From positions 3,715,311 through 3,779,310 of the forward strand of contig NZ_CP107007.1 of assembly GCF_025725645.1 (NCBI RefSeq): DNA of 64,000 nucleotides, read 5' to 3'. Made by a program: the position numbers and the translations under genes. Below, piece by piece: positions 40,975 through 50,899 of the stretch. The DNA is from Halomonas sp. GD1P12 (GTDB lineage: Bacteria > Pseudomonadota > Gammaproteobacteria > Pseudomonadales > Halomonadaceae). The notes under the pieces were generated by a model. It was not told where the DNA came from. It saw only the letters and a program-made list of their open reading frames with translations, and made no database searches. Each line of letters starts with the position of its first letter. The first letter of the stretch is position 1.

Positions 40975-41745
40975 TCAGTGCTTGAGTACGCGGGCCAAAA
41001 ACGATTGGGTACGTTCGTGTTGGGGCGTATCGAACAGCTGCTCCGGCGGGCCCTCCTCGGTGATCTCTCCCTTGTGAATGAAGATGACGCGATCGGCGAC
41101 TTCGCGGGCAAAGCCCATCTCGTGGGTGACGATCACCATGGTCATGCCCTCTCTGGCAAGCTCACGCATGGCGTCGAGCACCTCGCCGATCATCTCCGGG
41201 TCGAGCGCCGACGTGGGCTCGTCGAACAGCATCAGCCGGGGTTCCATGGCCAGCGCCCGGGCCAGCGCCACACGCTGCTGTTGGCCGCCGGAGAGCTGGC
41301 TGGGGTACTTGTTCGCCTGGTCGGCGATTCCCACTCGGTCGAGCAGGCGCTTGGCGGTTTGGGTCGCCTGATCGCGGCGCTGGCCGCGTACCTTGATCGG
41401 CGCCAGGGTGACGTTGTCGATCACGCTCAAATGCGGAAAGAGGTTGAACTGCTGAAACACCATGCCGACTTCGGTGCGGATGGTTTGAAGCGCTTTTGAG
41501 CTCTTTCCATAGGGCTTTAGCGTGTTGTTATCCACCTCGAGGGTGCCGGACTGAAACTCCTCGAGCCCGTTGATGCAGCGGATCAGAGTGGATTTTCCCG
41601 AACCGCTTGCGCCGATTACCACGACGACCTCGCCGGAGGTGATCTCAAGGTCGATATTGTTGAGCACGTGCAGGGCGCCAAAGTGCTTGTTGAGCTTTTC
41701 CATGCGCACGATGGGAGCGGGATGTGAAGAGTGGTTCGCTGTCAT
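40975..41745 (-). CDS. Polar amino acid ABC transporter, ATP-binding protein (GlnQ-like)
   Basis: 256 residues. Walker [11 protein letters not shown]-loop, signature [15 protein letters not shown], Walker [15 protein letters not shown] and the switch His in VTHEMGFA. It belongs to the GlnQ/ArtP/HisP group of amino-acid importers. ATG at 41745 is preceded by AAGGAG, and the gene starts just before the end of the permease gene (41756). Last gene of a three-gene unit. Confidence 0.93.
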   Translation of the reverse strand: MTANHSSHPAPIVRMEKLNKHFGALHVLNNIDLEITSGEVVVVIGASGSGKSTLIRCINGLEEFQSGTLEVDNNTLKPYGKSSKALQTIRTEVGMVFQQFNLFPHLSVIDNVTLAPIKVRGQRRDQATQTAKRLLDRVGIADQANKYPSQLSGGQQQRVALARALAMEPRLMLFDEPTSALDPEMIGEVLDAMRELAREGMTMVIVTHEMGFAREVADRVIFIHKGEITEEGPPEQLFDTPQHERTQSFLARVLKH

Positions 41746-41755
41746 GGCGCGCTCC

Positions 41756-42427
41756 TTATTGACCGGCAAGGTTCGAACGCTCGACCAGACGCAGCACCAG
41801 GGAGAGCGTCCAGGTGATGGCCAGATACAAAAGGGCCACCATGAAGTAGACCTCGAGCGCGGTGAAGGTGGTGGCGATGTAGATCTGCCCCTGACGTACC
41901 AGCTCGCCGACGCCGATCACCGAGAACAGTGAGGTGTCCTTGATACTGATGATCGCCTGGTTACCCAGCGGCGGCACCATGCGCCGAAGCGCCTGAGGCC
42001 AGATCACGTAGCGAAACGACTGGGCGCGAGAAAGCCCGAGCGAAAGAGAGGCCTCGCGCTGACCGCGTTCGATGGACTGCACGCCGCCGCGCACGATTTC
42101 CGAAATGTAGGCGCCGGAGTTCACCGCGATAGCGGCAATACCGGCGACCAGCGCGTTGATCGGTCCGCCCAGAAGCTGCGGCAGTCCGTAGAAGATGAAC
42201 AGTACCTGCACCAGAATCGGCGTGCCGCGAAAGACTTCGATGTAGATCGTCGCGACCCAGCGCATCCAGGCCACGGGGCTGATGCGCAGAAGCCCGAAGA
42301 AGATGCCGATGAAAAACCCGATGGCCAGGCCCCCGAAGGAGATGGCCAGCGTCCACGGAATACCGGGTAACAGGTGGGGGATCGAGGCAAACGCCGCCGA
42401 CCAGTCGAACTCAAAGGTAACGTCCAC
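41756..42427 (-). CDS. Polar amino acid ABC transporter, permease
   Basis: 223 residues, one HisMQ-type permease with about five membrane helices and the EAA loop ([24 protein letters not shown]). Only one permease gene is present, so it would act as a homodimer. The GTG start at 42427 follows GGAG. It is preceded by an intercistronic palindrome after the binding-protein gene. Confidence 0.92.
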   Translation of the reverse strand: MDVTFEFDWSAAFASIPHLLPGIPWTLAISFGGLAIGFFIGIFFGLLRISPVAWMRWVATIYIEVFRGTPILVQVLFIFYGLPQLLGGPINALVAGIAAIAVNSGAYISEIVRGGVQSIERGQREASLSLGLSRAQSFRYVIWPQALRRMVPPLGNQAIISIKDTSLFSVIGVGELVRQGQIYIATTFTALEVYFMVALLYLAITWTLSLVLRLVERSNLAGQ

Positions 42428-42471
42428 GCGTTATCTCCAGGTGAAAATCACAGGTAGTACGGGTAAACAAA

Positions 42472-42495
42472 GGGTCGGGCGATATCGCCCGACCC
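42472..42495 (-). promoter_or_regulatory. Intercistronic palindrome between binding protein and permease genes
   Basis: A perfect 24-base palindrome with arms GGGTCGGGCGAT and its complement. It can form a very stable hairpin in the mRNA. Hairpins at this place in binding-protein operons commonly protect the upstream message or attenuate downstream expression, giving an excess of binding protein. There is no T-run, so it is not a full terminator. Confidence 0.65.
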
Positions 42496-42523
42496 TGAAG
42501 GAGTGCGCTACTCGAGAGCCGCG

Positions 42524-43291
42524 TCAATCAGCGGTCGGCGCTTCGCCGAACCACTTCTCATAGATCTCGTCGTAGGTGCCGTCTTCGCGCATGGCCGCGA
42601 GCGCTTCGTTACTCGGCTCCAGCCACTCGCTGCCCTTGTGGAAAACGATGCCGTACTGCTGGCCTTCGTAAAGCGGGCCGACCACTTTGGTACGGCCTTC
42701 GCCGCGGGTTTGCGAGAAGTAGGCGACGTTGGGCGCGTCATACAGCACCGCGTCGACGTTGCGGCCCAGAAGCGCCATGTACATGTCGGCGGTGCCCGGG
42801 TAGGGGGTGATGTCGGCGTCTTCGCCCAGCTCTTGCTGCAGGAAGTTGTAGCTGGTCGAGCCGATCTTGGTGGCAATGCTCAAGCCTTCCAGATCGTCGA
42901 TCTCTTCGACGTTATCGTTATCGGCGCGCACGATGATCTGCAGGCCAGAATCGTAGTAGGGGTCAGAGAAGTCCACGACCTGGGCACGCTCATCGGTGAT
43001 CGTGGTACCGGCGATGGCGATCTCCTGGCTGCCGGTCTGGACCGCCGGGATGATGCCCGAGAACTCCATGGTGGTCAGATTGACCTCGAAGCCGGCGCGG
43101 CGGGCGACTTCGTTGATGATGTCCATATCGAAGCCGATCATTTCGCCGGAATCCGGGTCCATCATCTCGAAGGGAACGAAGCTTGGGTCGGTGGCCACGT
43201 TGACCGATGGCATCTGGGCGAGTGCGGCGGTGCTGCCAAGACCGAGCGTCAGAGCGGCGGCGATAGCGCTATAGCCAAGTGTATTGTTCAT
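42524..43291 (-). CDS. Polar amino acid ABC transporter, periplasmic binding protein
   Basis: 255 residues. Signal peptide about 1-26 (ending ALAQ), then a type II periplasmic binding fold of the SBP_bac_3 family: [39 protein letters not shown], and a C-terminal [10 protein letters not shown]. The Asp and Arg expected to hold the amino-acid backbone lie in regions of this type; the side-chain specificity cannot be read. ATG at 43291 with GGGGAA upstream. Confidence 0.92.
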   Translation of the reverse strand: MNNTLGYSAIAAALTLGLGSTAALAQMPSVNVATDPSFVPFEMMDPDSGEMIGFDMDIINEVARRAGFEVNLTTMEFSGIIPAVQTGSQEIAIAGTTITDERAQVVDFSDPYYDSGLQIIVRADNDNVEEIDDLEGLSIATKIGSTSYNFLQQELGEDADITPYPGTADMYMALLGRNVDAVLYDAPNVAYFSQTRGEGRTKVVGPLYEGQQYGIVFHKGSEWLEPSNEALAAMREDGTYDEIYEKWFGEAPTAD

Positions 43292-43440
43292 ATGTTTCCC
43301 CGTGATGTTATAGGGCACGACGTGTCGGGCAGCCATTGCCCGTACGCGCGCGCCGTTTTAGACCTATCAACCCTGGCGAGAAACCGCCAAGGCGTCAAGT
43401 CACGAGAAAGCAGGGGAGTTAACGCAAGCGCCCGGCGGGC

Positions 43441-43794
43441 TCAAACCATGAAGGAGGCGCCACACCCGCAGGTGGTGGTGGCGTTGGGGTTTTGCACGCG
43501 AAAGCGCGCGCCGGCCAGGCCCTCTTCGAAATCGACGGTGGAGCCGACCAGGTACTGGTAGGAGAGCGGGTCGACCACCAGGGTGGCGTCGCCGAATTCG
43601 ATGAGCGTGTCGTCGTCGTCGACGCTATCGGCGAAATCGAACCCGTACTGAAAGCCCGAGCAGCCGCCGCCAGTCACGTAGACGCGCAGTTTCAGCGCGG
43701 GGTTTTGCTCCTCGCTCATTAGCGCCTTGATGCGTTGGCGGGCGCTGTCGGATAGCAGTAGTGGGGTTGGTACGAAAGCTTCTGCACCGCTCAT
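43441..43794 (-). CDS. erpA: Iron-sulfur cluster insertion protein ErpA
   Basis: 117 residues, A-type Fe-S carrier. Three conserved cysteines: Cys45 ([11 protein letters not shown]), Cys109 and Cys111 ([10 protein letters not shown]). It delivers Fe-S clusters to target apoproteins, including isoprenoid synthesis enzymes. ATG 43794 follows GGGAGGT; the frame extends 23 codons upstream without support. Confidence 0.93.
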   Translation of the reverse strand: MSGAEAFVPTPLLLSDSARQRIKALMSEEQNPALKLRVYVTGGGCSGFQYGFDFADSVDDDDTLIEFGDATLVVDPLSYQYLVGSTVDFEEGLAGARFRVQNPNATTTCGCGASFMV

Positions 43795-43909
43795 GGGTAC
43801 CTCCCGCAAGCTGAATGGCTGGATGAAAGGCCAATTATGGGTAATCCCCAGCAAAAGGGTCAACTATTGTGTGCCCTTTTACCGGGAAGCTTGCGCCACT
43901 ACCAAGCGT

Positions 43910-44944
43910 TTACGGCATTAGCGCCGGAGCGTTGAGCCCCGTTTTCTCATCGAAGCCGAACATCAGGTTCAGGTTCTGAATGGCCTGGCCGGAAGCGCCC
44001 TTGACCAGGTTGTCGATGATTGAGAGCACCACCACCGTGTCGCCGCCTTCCGGGCGATGAACGGCGATGCGGCAGGTGTTGTTGCCCTTCACGCTGCGGG
44101 TTTCCGGATGACTGCCCGCGGGCATCACGTCAACGAAGGGTTCATCCTGGTAGCGCGCCTCGAACAGCGCCTGTAGATCCCGAGCGCTTTCGGTCAGCGT
44201 GGAGTAGAGCGTGGCGTGGATACCGCGAATCATCGGCGTCAGGTGTGGCACAAACGTCAGGCCGACCTTCGCCGCCTGCATGTCGTTCAGGCCCTGGCTG
44301 ATTTCCGGCAGGTGGCGATGGCCAGAGGCGCCGTAGGCCTTGAAGGATTCACTCGCCTCGGCAAGCAGCGACGGCACCTTGGCGCCGCGCCCGGCGCCGG
44401 TCACGCCGGATTTGCAGTCGGCGATCAGCCGGGTCGGGTCGATCAGCCCGGCGTCCAAGAGCGGCAGATAGCCAAGCTGTACGGCGGTGGGGTAGCAGCC
44501 GGGCACGGCAATCAGGCGTGCGGTCTTGATCTTTTCGCGGTGCATTTCGGGCAGCCCGTAAACGGCTTCCTCGAGCAGTTCCGGGGCGCCGTGGGGCTGG
44601 CCGTACCAGCGGCTCCACTCGTCGGCGTCGCGCAGGCGAAAGTCCGCAGAGAGATCGATTACTCGCGTGCCGCCTTTCAAAAGCTCGCCGGCAAGCGCGT
44701 GGGCCACGCCATGGGGAGTGGCGAAGAACACCGCATCCATCGCGCTTAGAGCGCGGGCGTCGGGTTCGCTGAAGGCGAGCGCATCATAGTGGCCGCGCAG
44801 GTTGGGATACATGTCGCACACCTTGACCCCGGCTTCCGAGCGCGAAGTGATCGCCTCGACGCTGACCTCGGGATGCCCGGCCAGAAGCCGCAATAGCTCT
44901 ACACCGGTGTATCCCGTACCGCCCACGATGCCGACCTTGATCAC
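43910..44944 (-). CDS. argC: N-acetyl-gamma-glutamyl-phosphate reductase
   Basis: 344 residues. NADPH-dependent third step of arginine synthesis. The Rossmann start is [19 protein letters not shown], catalytic Cys150 is in [12 protein letters not shown], and the C-terminal [13 protein letters not shown] is typical. It starts at a GTG with AAGGGG upstream. Next to erpA, as in several Pseudomonas-type genomes. Confidence 0.95.
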   Translation of the reverse strand: MIKVGIVGGTGYTGVELLRLLAGHPEVSVEAITSRSEAGVKVCDMYPNLRGHYDALAFSEPDARALSAMDAVFFATPHGVAHALAGELLKGGTRVIDLSADFRLRDADEWSRWYGQPHGAPELLEEAVYGLPEMHREKIKTARLIAVPGCYPTAVQLGYLPLLDAGLIDPTRLIADCKSGVTGAGRGAKVPSLLAEASESFKAYGASGHRHLPEISQGLNDMQAAKVGLTFVPHLTPMIRGIHATLYSTLTESARDLQALFEARYQDEPFVDVMPAGSHPETRSVKGNNTCRIAVHRPEGGDTVVVLSIIDNLVKGASGQAIQNLNLMFGFDEKTGLNAPALMP

Positions 44945-45175
44945 ATGTCACCCCTTATCCGTTCTCTGGTTTGATTCGAATACATCGTTCACAGCCTAAT
45001 AAACTGGCAACGGGCTGTCCAAGCTCTTCAAACTGTCCAAGCTCGTCGAGCTATGATACACAAGAGTAGCGGCCCGTGAGTGCAGCAATCGGTGAGTGAA
45101 CACTTACTTTTTAGCGGCCAGGTCGCACACAGGGCACCTCTTCTATAAAAAAGCCAACAGCTAAGGAACGCGGTC

Positions 45176-46984
45176 GTGGCACGGTATTCCCGAGCAGATT
45201 TCACCCTGGAGGCCTTTCGCCGCCAGCTCGCCAACGTCGACGCGCTACCCCAGCTTTGCGTACTGGGGCTGCTCTCCGGGATCATCACCGGCGCGGTCAT
45301 GGTGGGTTTTCGTCTGCTTCTCGAGATGGGCGCGGTGCTCTATATGCCCGACGCCAACCCGGAGGCTTTCGAAGGGCTCGCCCCCTGGCTTCGCGCGCTG
45401 CTGCCGCTTTGCGCGGTCACGGTGATCGGCGTGTTTCTTTACCGCCAGAAGGCCGCGGCGCAAAAGCTCGGCGTCAGCCACGTGATCGAGCGCCTCTCCT
45501 ATCATCAGGGCCGCTTTCCGCTGCGCAATTGGCTCAATCAGTGGTGGGTCGGCGTGGTGTCGGTGCTCGGCGGGCTTTCCGCCGGGCGTGAAGGCCCGGC
45601 CATCCACCTGGGCGCGGCGGCGTCGAGCGGGCTCGGGGTCAAGCTTCGCTTGCCTAACAACAGCCTGCGCGTGCTGGTCGCCTGCGGCACCGCCGCGGGG
45701 ATCTCGGCGTCGTTCAACACGCCGATCGCCGGGGTCATCTTCGCCATGGAAGTGGTGATGATGGAGTACACGCTGATGAGCTTCATGCCGGTGATTCTGG
45801 CCTCCACCATGGGCGCGGTCGTGGCCCAGATGGTGTACGGCAGCGAACCCGCCTTTCGTATTCCCGACGTGGCGCTGGGCTCCTTGATGAACCTGCCCTG
45901 GGTCGTCATCACCGGGCTTTTCATCGGGCTTTTGGCCGGGCTGTTCATTCATATCGCGCGTAACAAACGCCTCGCCGGGATGCCGCTGTGGGTACGCCTG
46001 GCGGCGGTGGGGGTTGCCACCTCGGCGATGGCCTGGTGGTTCCCCCAGGTACAGGGCATCGGCTACGACAGCCTGGCAGCGGCGCTCAACAACCAGCTTG
46101 GCGTCTACGTGCTGCTGGGGCTGGTCGTCGCCAAGCTTTTGATCACCGCGCTGACCGTGGCCGGGGGCGTGCCGATCGGTATCATCGGCCCGGTGCTGGT
46201 GGTGGGCGCGGCCGCCGGGGCGCTCAGCGGCTCGCTGGGGCTTTGGATCTGGCCGGCCCCCGCCGCCGATCCGGGCGTGTTCGCCATGCTTGGCATGGCG
46301 GCGATGATGGGCGCGGTGCTCCAGGCACCGCTGGCCGCGCTCATGGCGCTTTTGGAGCTGACCCATTCGCCGAACATCATGCTGCCCGGCATGCTGGTCG
46401 TGGTGGTGGCGTGTTTGACTTCGCGCCAGCTCACCGGCTGCGAAGGCTTTTTCCTGAGCTCGGTGCGCTACGGGCTGCACCCGCTGCAGCAGCCCTTGAT
46501 GCAGGCGCTCTCGCGCGTGTCGGTACCAGCGGTAATGGAGCGTCAGCTGGTACGCACCGAGCGGGTGGTCACCCCGGAGCAGGCGCGAAAGCTTCTGGAA
46601 ACCAACCCGGTGTGGCTTTTGATCGAGCGCTCCAGCGACAAGAAGCCGGTGCTCGGGCTCAAGGCGGCGGCGCTGGCACGCTGGCTGTTAGAGCACGACG
46701 AGGCGCTCGACGGCAAGCCGCCGCCGGAGGACGAGCTGGTGGATCTTCTCGAAATCCCGGGCCAGCGCGTTGAGATGGCGCCGATCGCGCTTCAAGCGAC
46801 GCTCTCCGAGGCGTTTTTGAAACTTCAGGACAACGCTCTGGGCGCGCTTTACGTGGTGCACGGTTATCGCCCGAAGCAGCAGCGAATTTCAGGTATCATT
46901 ACCCGCGGTGCCATCGAGCGCTATTATCACTACTCGGATCCGAACGACAAAGCCGGACCCCGGGACAATGAGCCGTCCGCGTAA
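45176..46984 (+). CDS. ClC-type chloride channel/antiporter with C-terminal CBS region
   Basis: 602 residues. The membrane part (1-430) has the ClC motif GREGP (137-141, gating Glu139) and GVPIGIIGPVLVVGA. After about residue 440 a cytosolic region contains two CBS-like segments (about 455-505 and 540-590), which E. coli ClcA lacks. Probably moves Cl- with or without H+; useful in osmotic or acid stress. The GTG start at 45176 has AAGGA upstream. Divergent from argC. Confidence 0.9.
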   Translation: MARYSRADFTLEAFRRQLANVDALPQLCVLGLLSGIITGAVMVGFRLLLEMGAVLYMPDANPEAFEGLAPWLRALLPLCAVTVIGVFLYRQKAAAQKLGVSHVIERLSYHQGRFPLRNWLNQWWVGVVSVLGGLSAGREGPAIHLGAAASSGLGVKLRLPNNSLRVLVACGTAAGISASFNTPIAGVIFAMEVVMMEYTLMSFMPVILASTMGAVVAQMVYGSEPAFRIPDVALGSLMNLPWVVITGLFIGLLAGLFIHIARNKRLAGMPLWVRLAAVGVATSAMAWWFPQVQGIGYDSLAAALNNQLGVYVLLGLVVAKLLITALTVAGGVPIGIIGPVLVVGAAAGALSGSLGLWIWPAPAADPGVFAMLGMAAMMGAVLQAPLAALMALLELTHSPNIMLPGMLVVVVACLTSRQLTGCEGFFLSSVRYGLHPLQQPLMQALSRVSVPAVMERQLVRTERVVTPEQARKLLETNPVWLLIERSSDKKPVLGLKAAALARWLLEHDEALDGKPPPEDELVDLLEIPGQRVEMAPIALQATLSEAFLKLQDNALGALYVVHGYRPKQQRISGIITRGAIERYYHYSDPNDKAGPRDNEPSA

Positions 46985-46993
46985 GGAGAGACC

Positions 46994-47425
46994 ATGTATT
47001 TATGGATGAAGGCCCTGCATTTGATGGCCATGGTGACCTGGTTTGCTGCGCTTTTTTACCTGCCCAGGCTTTTTGTCTACCACGCCACGGCTCGCGACGC
47101 GTCTGATGAGCAAGCGATCACTTACTTCAAGACCATGGAGCGCAAGCTCTACCGTGGCATCATGACGCCGTCGATGATTCTGGTACTGATTTTCGGCGGG
47201 ATCATGCTCTATCTGGTGCCCGGCTGGATGAGCCAGGGCTGGATGCACGTCAAGCTGACGCTGGTGGCGCTATTGATCGCCTATCACCACGTTTGCCTGA
47301 TCTATCTCAAGCAGTTCGCCCAGAACCGCTGCACCAAAAGCCACACCTTCTTTCGCTTTTTCAATGAAGCCCCGGTGATCGTGCTGGTCGCGGTGGTACT
47401 GCTTGCCGTGTTGAAGCCGTTTTAA
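46994..47425 (+). CDS. hemJ: Protoporphyrinogen IX oxidase HemJ
   Basis: 143 residues with four membrane helices. HemJ oxidises protoporphyrinogen IX in haem synthesis where HemG/HemY are absent. Conserved: MKALHLMAMVTWFAALFYLPRLFVYH with His9, and KLTLVALLIAYHH. Nine bases after the ClC gene, and its stop overlaps the thiD start by one base (TAATG). Confidence 0.92.
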   Translation: MYLWMKALHLMAMVTWFAALFYLPRLFVYHATARDASDEQAITYFKTMERKLYRGIMTPSMILVLIFGGIMLYLVPGWMSQGWMHVKLTLVALLIAYHHVCLIYLKQFAQNRCTKSHTFFRFFNEAPVIVLVAVVLLAVLKPF

Positions 47426-48234
47426 TGCATCAACCGCTTCCTCCCACCGTTCTGGTGTTGGCCGGGCATGACCCGACCGGCGGCGCGGGCCTGATCGCCG
47501 ATAGCGAAGCCATCGCCGGCTGCGGCGGCTGGGCGCTGACGATCCCGACCGCCACCACCGTGCAAAACTGCCATGATGTCCAGCGCGTGTTGCCCGCCGA
47601 CCCGCAGATGATGCTGCAAAGCGCGGCGGCGCTTGGCGACTTCACCATTGGGGCGATCAAACTGGGGCTTCTGGCCGACGCGCCGACGCTGTTGGCCGCT
47701 GAGCAGATCATTCGCCGCTTTCCCGGTATTCCCGTGGTGGCGGATCCGGTATTGAAAGCCGGCGGTGGCGCTGAGTTATCCACAGCCGCTTTGCAAAGGC
47801 TTTATATCGACCGGCTGCTTCCGCTTGTGGATATCCTGACACCCAACCGTTTTGAGCTGGCGACGCTGACCCCGGATATCGGCGAAAGCGAGGACGATAC
47901 CGCCCGCGCGGTAGCGCTGATTTCCCAGGGCTGCCAGGCGGTGCTGGTAACGGCCACCGATGATCCGCTGCCGGGTAACACGGACCAGGTGGTGCATACG
48001 CTGCACTCGCCGGATACCACGCGCCAGTGGCAGTGGCCGCGTCTGCCAGAGCGCTTTCACGGTTCGGGCTGTACGCTGGCCTCTGCGATTGCCGCGCGCA
48101 TGGCGGTGGGTGAGCGCTTACCCGCCGCCTGCGAGCAGGCGCAGCACTTTACCTGGCAGGCCTTGTCGAAGGCCTACGCACCGGAAAGTGGGCAGTATCT
48201 ACCGCGCCGCTTGCCTCGCCCGACCCGCTTTTGA
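47425..48234 (+). CDS. thiD: Hydroxymethylpyrimidine/phosphomethylpyrimidine kinase
   Basis: 269 residues, ribokinase-like. Phosphorylates HMP and HMP-P in thiamine synthesis. VLVLAGHDPTGGAGLIADSEAI at the N-terminus and HGSGCTLASAIAA (catalytic region) near 210-222. Translation is probably coupled to hemJ. A perfect DnaA box lies inside at 47776-47784. The partner thiE often found between thiD and hemL is not here. Confidence 0.93.
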   Translation: MHQPLPPTVLVLAGHDPTGGAGLIADSEAIAGCGGWALTIPTATTVQNCHDVQRVLPADPQMMLQSAAALGDFTIGAIKLGLLADAPTLLAAEQIIRRFPGIPVVADPVLKAGGGAELSTAALQRLYIDRLLPLVDILTPNRFELATLTPDIGESEDDTARAVALISQGCQAVLVTATDDPLPGNTDQVVHTLHSPDTTRQWQWPRLPERFHGSGCTLASAIAARMAVGERLPAACEQAQHFTWQALSKAYAPESGQYLPRRLPRPTRF

Positions 48235-48326
48235 TCTCATTGGCCGCCGATCGATCAAGCACCTGTTTACGCCGCGCCGTCAGACGCTAAGCTATCAATC
48301 ATCGAGCCAACCACGCTGAGGATGCC

Positions 48327-49607
48327 ATGACTACATCTGCCGAACTCTTCGAGCAAGCCACGCGCCACATTCCCGGCGGCGTCAATTCCCCCGTTCGCGC
48401 GTTCAAGGGCCTGCACCGCCCGCCGGTGTTCATGGAGCGCGCCCAGGGCGCCTACCTGTTCGACGTCGAAGGCAACCGCTACATCGATTACGTCGGCTCC
48501 TGGGGCCCGATGATCACCGGCCACGCCGACCAGGACGTGTTGGCGGCGGTGCGCGCGCGTCTCGATAACGGGCTGTCGTTTGGGACGCCCACCGCGGTGG
48601 AAACCACCATGGCAGATTTGATCTGCGAGATGATTCCCTCCATGGAGATGGTGCGCATGACCAGCTCCGGCACCGAGGCGACCATGTCGGCGATTCGTCT
48701 GGCCCGGGGTAGCACCGGCCGCGACAAGATCGTCAAGTTCGAGGGCAACTACCACGGCCACTCGGACTCGCTGCTGGTGAAAGCCGGCTCCGGCGCCCTG
48801 ACCCACGGCGAGCCAAGCTCGCCAGGCGTGCCGGCGTCCCTGGCCGAACATACCATCACGCTCTCCTACAACGACCCGGAAGGGGTCGACGCGTGCTTTG
48901 CCGAGATCGGCAGTGAAATCGCCTGCATCATCGTCGAGCCGGTGGCGGGCAACATGAACTGCATTCCGCCGCAGCCCGGCTTTCTGGAAACGCTTCGCCG
49001 GGTGTGCAACGAGCATGGCAGCCTCCTGATTTTCGACGAGGTGATGACCGGCTTTCGCGTGGCGCTTGGCGGCGCCCAGGCCCATTATGGCATCACGCCG
49101 GATCTCACCTGCCTTGGCAAGATCGTCGGCGGCGGCATGCCGGTCGGCGCCTTCGGCGGGCGCCGCGATATCATGCAGAACATCTCGCCCATGGGGCCGG
49201 TCTACCAGGCGGGTACGCTGTCGGGCAACCCGCTGGCCATGGCCGCCGGGGTCACACTGTTGCAGAAGTTGAAAGAGCCGGGTTTCCACGACGCGCTTGC
49301 CCAGCGCGTGCAGACGCTGTGCACCGGGCTCGAAGAGCGCGCCGAGGCGGCGGGAGTCCCCATGATGACTCAATCCGCCGGCGGCATGTTCGGTCTCTTC
49401 TTCACCTCGCAGTCGCGGGTCGATAACTTCGCACAGGCCACCGCCTGCGACCCGGAAATCTTCCGGCGCTTCTTCAGCGCCATGCTTGATCACGGCGTGT
49501 ATCTCGCGCCCTCGGCGTTCGAGGCGGGCTTCATGTCCAGCGCCCACACGCCGGAGAATATCCAGAAAACGCTGGAGGCCGCCGAAAAGGCGTTTGCGCT
49601 GCTCTAA
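48327..49607 (+). CDS. hemL: Glutamate-1-semialdehyde 2,1-aminomutase
   Basis: 426 residues, PLP enzyme giving 5-aminolevulinate. [15 protein letters not shown], the DEVMTGFRV Asp that binds the cofactor, and the Lys region [17 protein letters not shown] are diagnostic. GAGGA precedes the ATG. Together with hemJ and hemW the window holds three haem-related genes. Confidence 0.96.
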   Translation: MTTSAELFEQATRHIPGGVNSPVRAFKGLHRPPVFMERAQGAYLFDVEGNRYIDYVGSWGPMITGHADQDVLAAVRARLDNGLSFGTPTAVETTMADLICEMIPSMEMVRMTSSGTEATMSAIRLARGSTGRDKIVKFEGNYHGHSDSLLVKAGSGALTHGEPSSPGVPASLAEHTITLSYNDPEGVDACFAEIGSEIACIIVEPVAGNMNCIPPQPGFLETLRRVCNEHGSLLIFDEVMTGFRVALGGAQAHYGITPDLTCLGKIVGGGMPVGAFGGRRDIMQNISPMGPVYQAGTLSGNPLAMAAGVTLLQKLKEPGFHDALAQRVQTLCTGLEERAEAAGVPMMTQSAGGMFGLFFTSQSRVDNFAQATACDPEIFRRFFSAMLDHGVYLAPSAFEAGFMSSAHTPENIQKTLEAAEKAFALL

Positions 49608-49640
49608 CCCTGTGATCGGTAAACTCCTGCTACACTCAAA

Positions 49641-49666
49641 ACGCCGCCCATTGGGGCGGCGTTTAT
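49641..49666 (+). terminator. Terminator after hemL
   Basis: Nine-base perfect stem ACGCCGCCC/GGGCGGCGT, four-base loop, followed by a short T-rich tail (TTTAT), 34 bases after the hemL stop. Confidence 0.7.
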
Positions 49667-49686
49667 GGTTGACGAGGTTACTCACC

Positions 49687-50049
49687 ATGAAACGGCGATC
49701 GATTTGGTCTTATACATTGGGCGTTGCGGGTTTGGTGGGCGCCTTATCCACAGGCGCACTGGCCTATCAGGAGCAGGACATGACCCGAATTCAGATCAAC
49801 ATTAGCGGCACGGAAGGTGCGGAGTTTTCAGCGCATTGGCGGGTCAGCGACGGCGATCAGGTTACTGAGTACTCGGAGGAGCGTATGAGCGTTCCCGCTG
49901 ACTTCAGCTACGAAGGCACCGCATTGGAGGGTGAGGTAACGCTTTTGACCGATAACGAGCGTTTAGAGGTGGATATTCTCAAGGGTACCAATCGTTCTCG
50001 CTCATCAACCCAGGGTAAGGGAGGAACGCTTACCCTGCATCTTAGATAA
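49687..50049 (+). CDS. Small secreted protein of unknown function facing csgA
   Basis: 120 residues. Signal peptide of about 26 residues (Arg-rich start, hydrophobic core, ending GALA). The mature protein of about 94 residues has no Cys and alternates hydrophilic and hydrophobic residues in a beta-strand pattern (TRIQINISG, AEFSAHWRV, GEVTLLTDNERLEVDI, GTLTLHL). I do not recognise a family. It is the gene converging on csgA, with only a bidirectional terminator between. A periplasmic curli accessory protein analogous to CsgC/CsgH is a possibility, based on size, secretion, predicted fold and position only. Confidence 0.75.
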   Translation: MKRRSIWSYTLGVAGLVGALSTGALAYQEQDMTRIQINISGTEGAEFSAHWRVSDGDQVTEYSEERMSVPADFSYEGTALEGEVTLLTDNERLEVDILKGTNRSRSSTQGKGGTLTLHLR

Positions 50050-50073
50050 GCACTTGCGATAATTCCTGTGCAT

Positions 50074-50100
50074 AAAAAAACCGCCCCCAAGGGCGGTTTT
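50074..50100. terminator. Bidirectional terminator between the secreted-protein gene and csgA
   Basis: Perfect ten-base stem AAAACCGCCC/GGGCGGTTTT with a four-base loop; A residues on one side and T residues on the other allow termination in both directions. Confidence 0.92.
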
Positions 50101-50129
50101 AACGTCCAACATCTTTGAGTGATAAGAGC

Positions 50130-50840
50130 TTAGCGAGCCTGCTTTACAACGTTGTTGTTGTAGCTGCCGTAAGTTTCGATAGTGGACTGATGAGCATTTT
50201 GAGTGTACAGAGCGCTTTGGCTAACTTGCTGGTAGTTGCCATAGCCGTTGGTCAGGATGTAAGAGTCGTGACGGTCGCCGCTCTGCATAACGTTATATTC
50301 GTTGTCGTTACCGCCCTGGTTAACGATAACGCTTTTCAGCTCGTTACCAGATTGAGTTACATCAGCAATATTACGGTCGCCACGCAGGGTAACGGTGCTG
50401 TCGTTCATATCGCCGTTTTGATTGAGCATGGTCAGGTTATCGCTGCCGTAAGACTGCGCCACTGACTTGTTATCAAGGCCGTCTTGCATGATTTCAGCTG
50501 CGTTACCGTTACCGTCCTGAAGAACGTAGCTATCGTTGCCGTTACCTACTTGGTTCACAGTTGTATCGTTGCGGCTGCCCTGCTGTTGAATGCTGGAAAC
50601 GTTCGCTGCCTCGAACGGAGTCGGAGCTTGGCCAATAACGTCGTCTTGAACGACAGTAGCTGCGTTATCATTACCACGTTCCTGGCGGATACGTGACTCT
50701 TGGTTACCGTACTGCGTAACGTTGGTGCTGTGTTCGTTGCCGTATTGGATAATGTAGGAATCGCTGGCGACTTGAGCAGAAGCAGCGGTGCTCAGTGCAA
50801 GAGCGATACCAGCGGCGATAGTGGTGATTTGAGTTTTCAT
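50130..50840 (-). CDS. csgA: Curlin major subunit, CsgA-like
   Basis: 236 residues, longer than E. coli CsgA (151). Signal peptide cut after residue 22 (AASA). The mature protein is low in aromatic and aliphatic residues and rich in Gly, Asn, Gln, Ser and Thr, in imperfect curlin repeats of about 22 residues with the spaced Gln/Gly/Asn pattern (for example NQVGNGNDSYVLQDGNGNAA). About eight to nine repeats are visible. Secreted through CsgG and polymerised as functional amyloid. AAAGGGG lies before the ATG. 59 bases after csgB. Confidence 0.88.
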   Translation of the reverse strand: MKTQITTIAAGIALALSTAASAQVASDSYIIQYGNEHSTNVTQYGNQESRIRQERGNDNAATVVQDDVIGQAPTPFEAANVSSIQQQGSRNDTTVNQVGNGNDSYVLQDGNGNAAEIMQDGLDNKSVAQSYGSDNLTMLNQNGDMNDSTVTLRGDRNIADVTQSGNELKSVIVNQGGNDNEYNVMQSGDRHDSYILTNGYGNYQQVSQSALYTQNAHQSTIETYGSYNNNVVKQAR

Positions 50841-50899
50841 GTAGTAATCCCCTTTATGATGACGACTTGCTTTGGTGGTTACTGAGCAAGGATTTTTGC

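Noticed and set aside
36000..41000. parS sites for ParB
   Set aside because: I scanned CACGTG cores in the window for TGTTTCACGTGAAACA or TGTTCCACGTGGAACC-like flanks; none fits (the core near 63836 matches poorly). parS is probably outside the window or needs a proper search.
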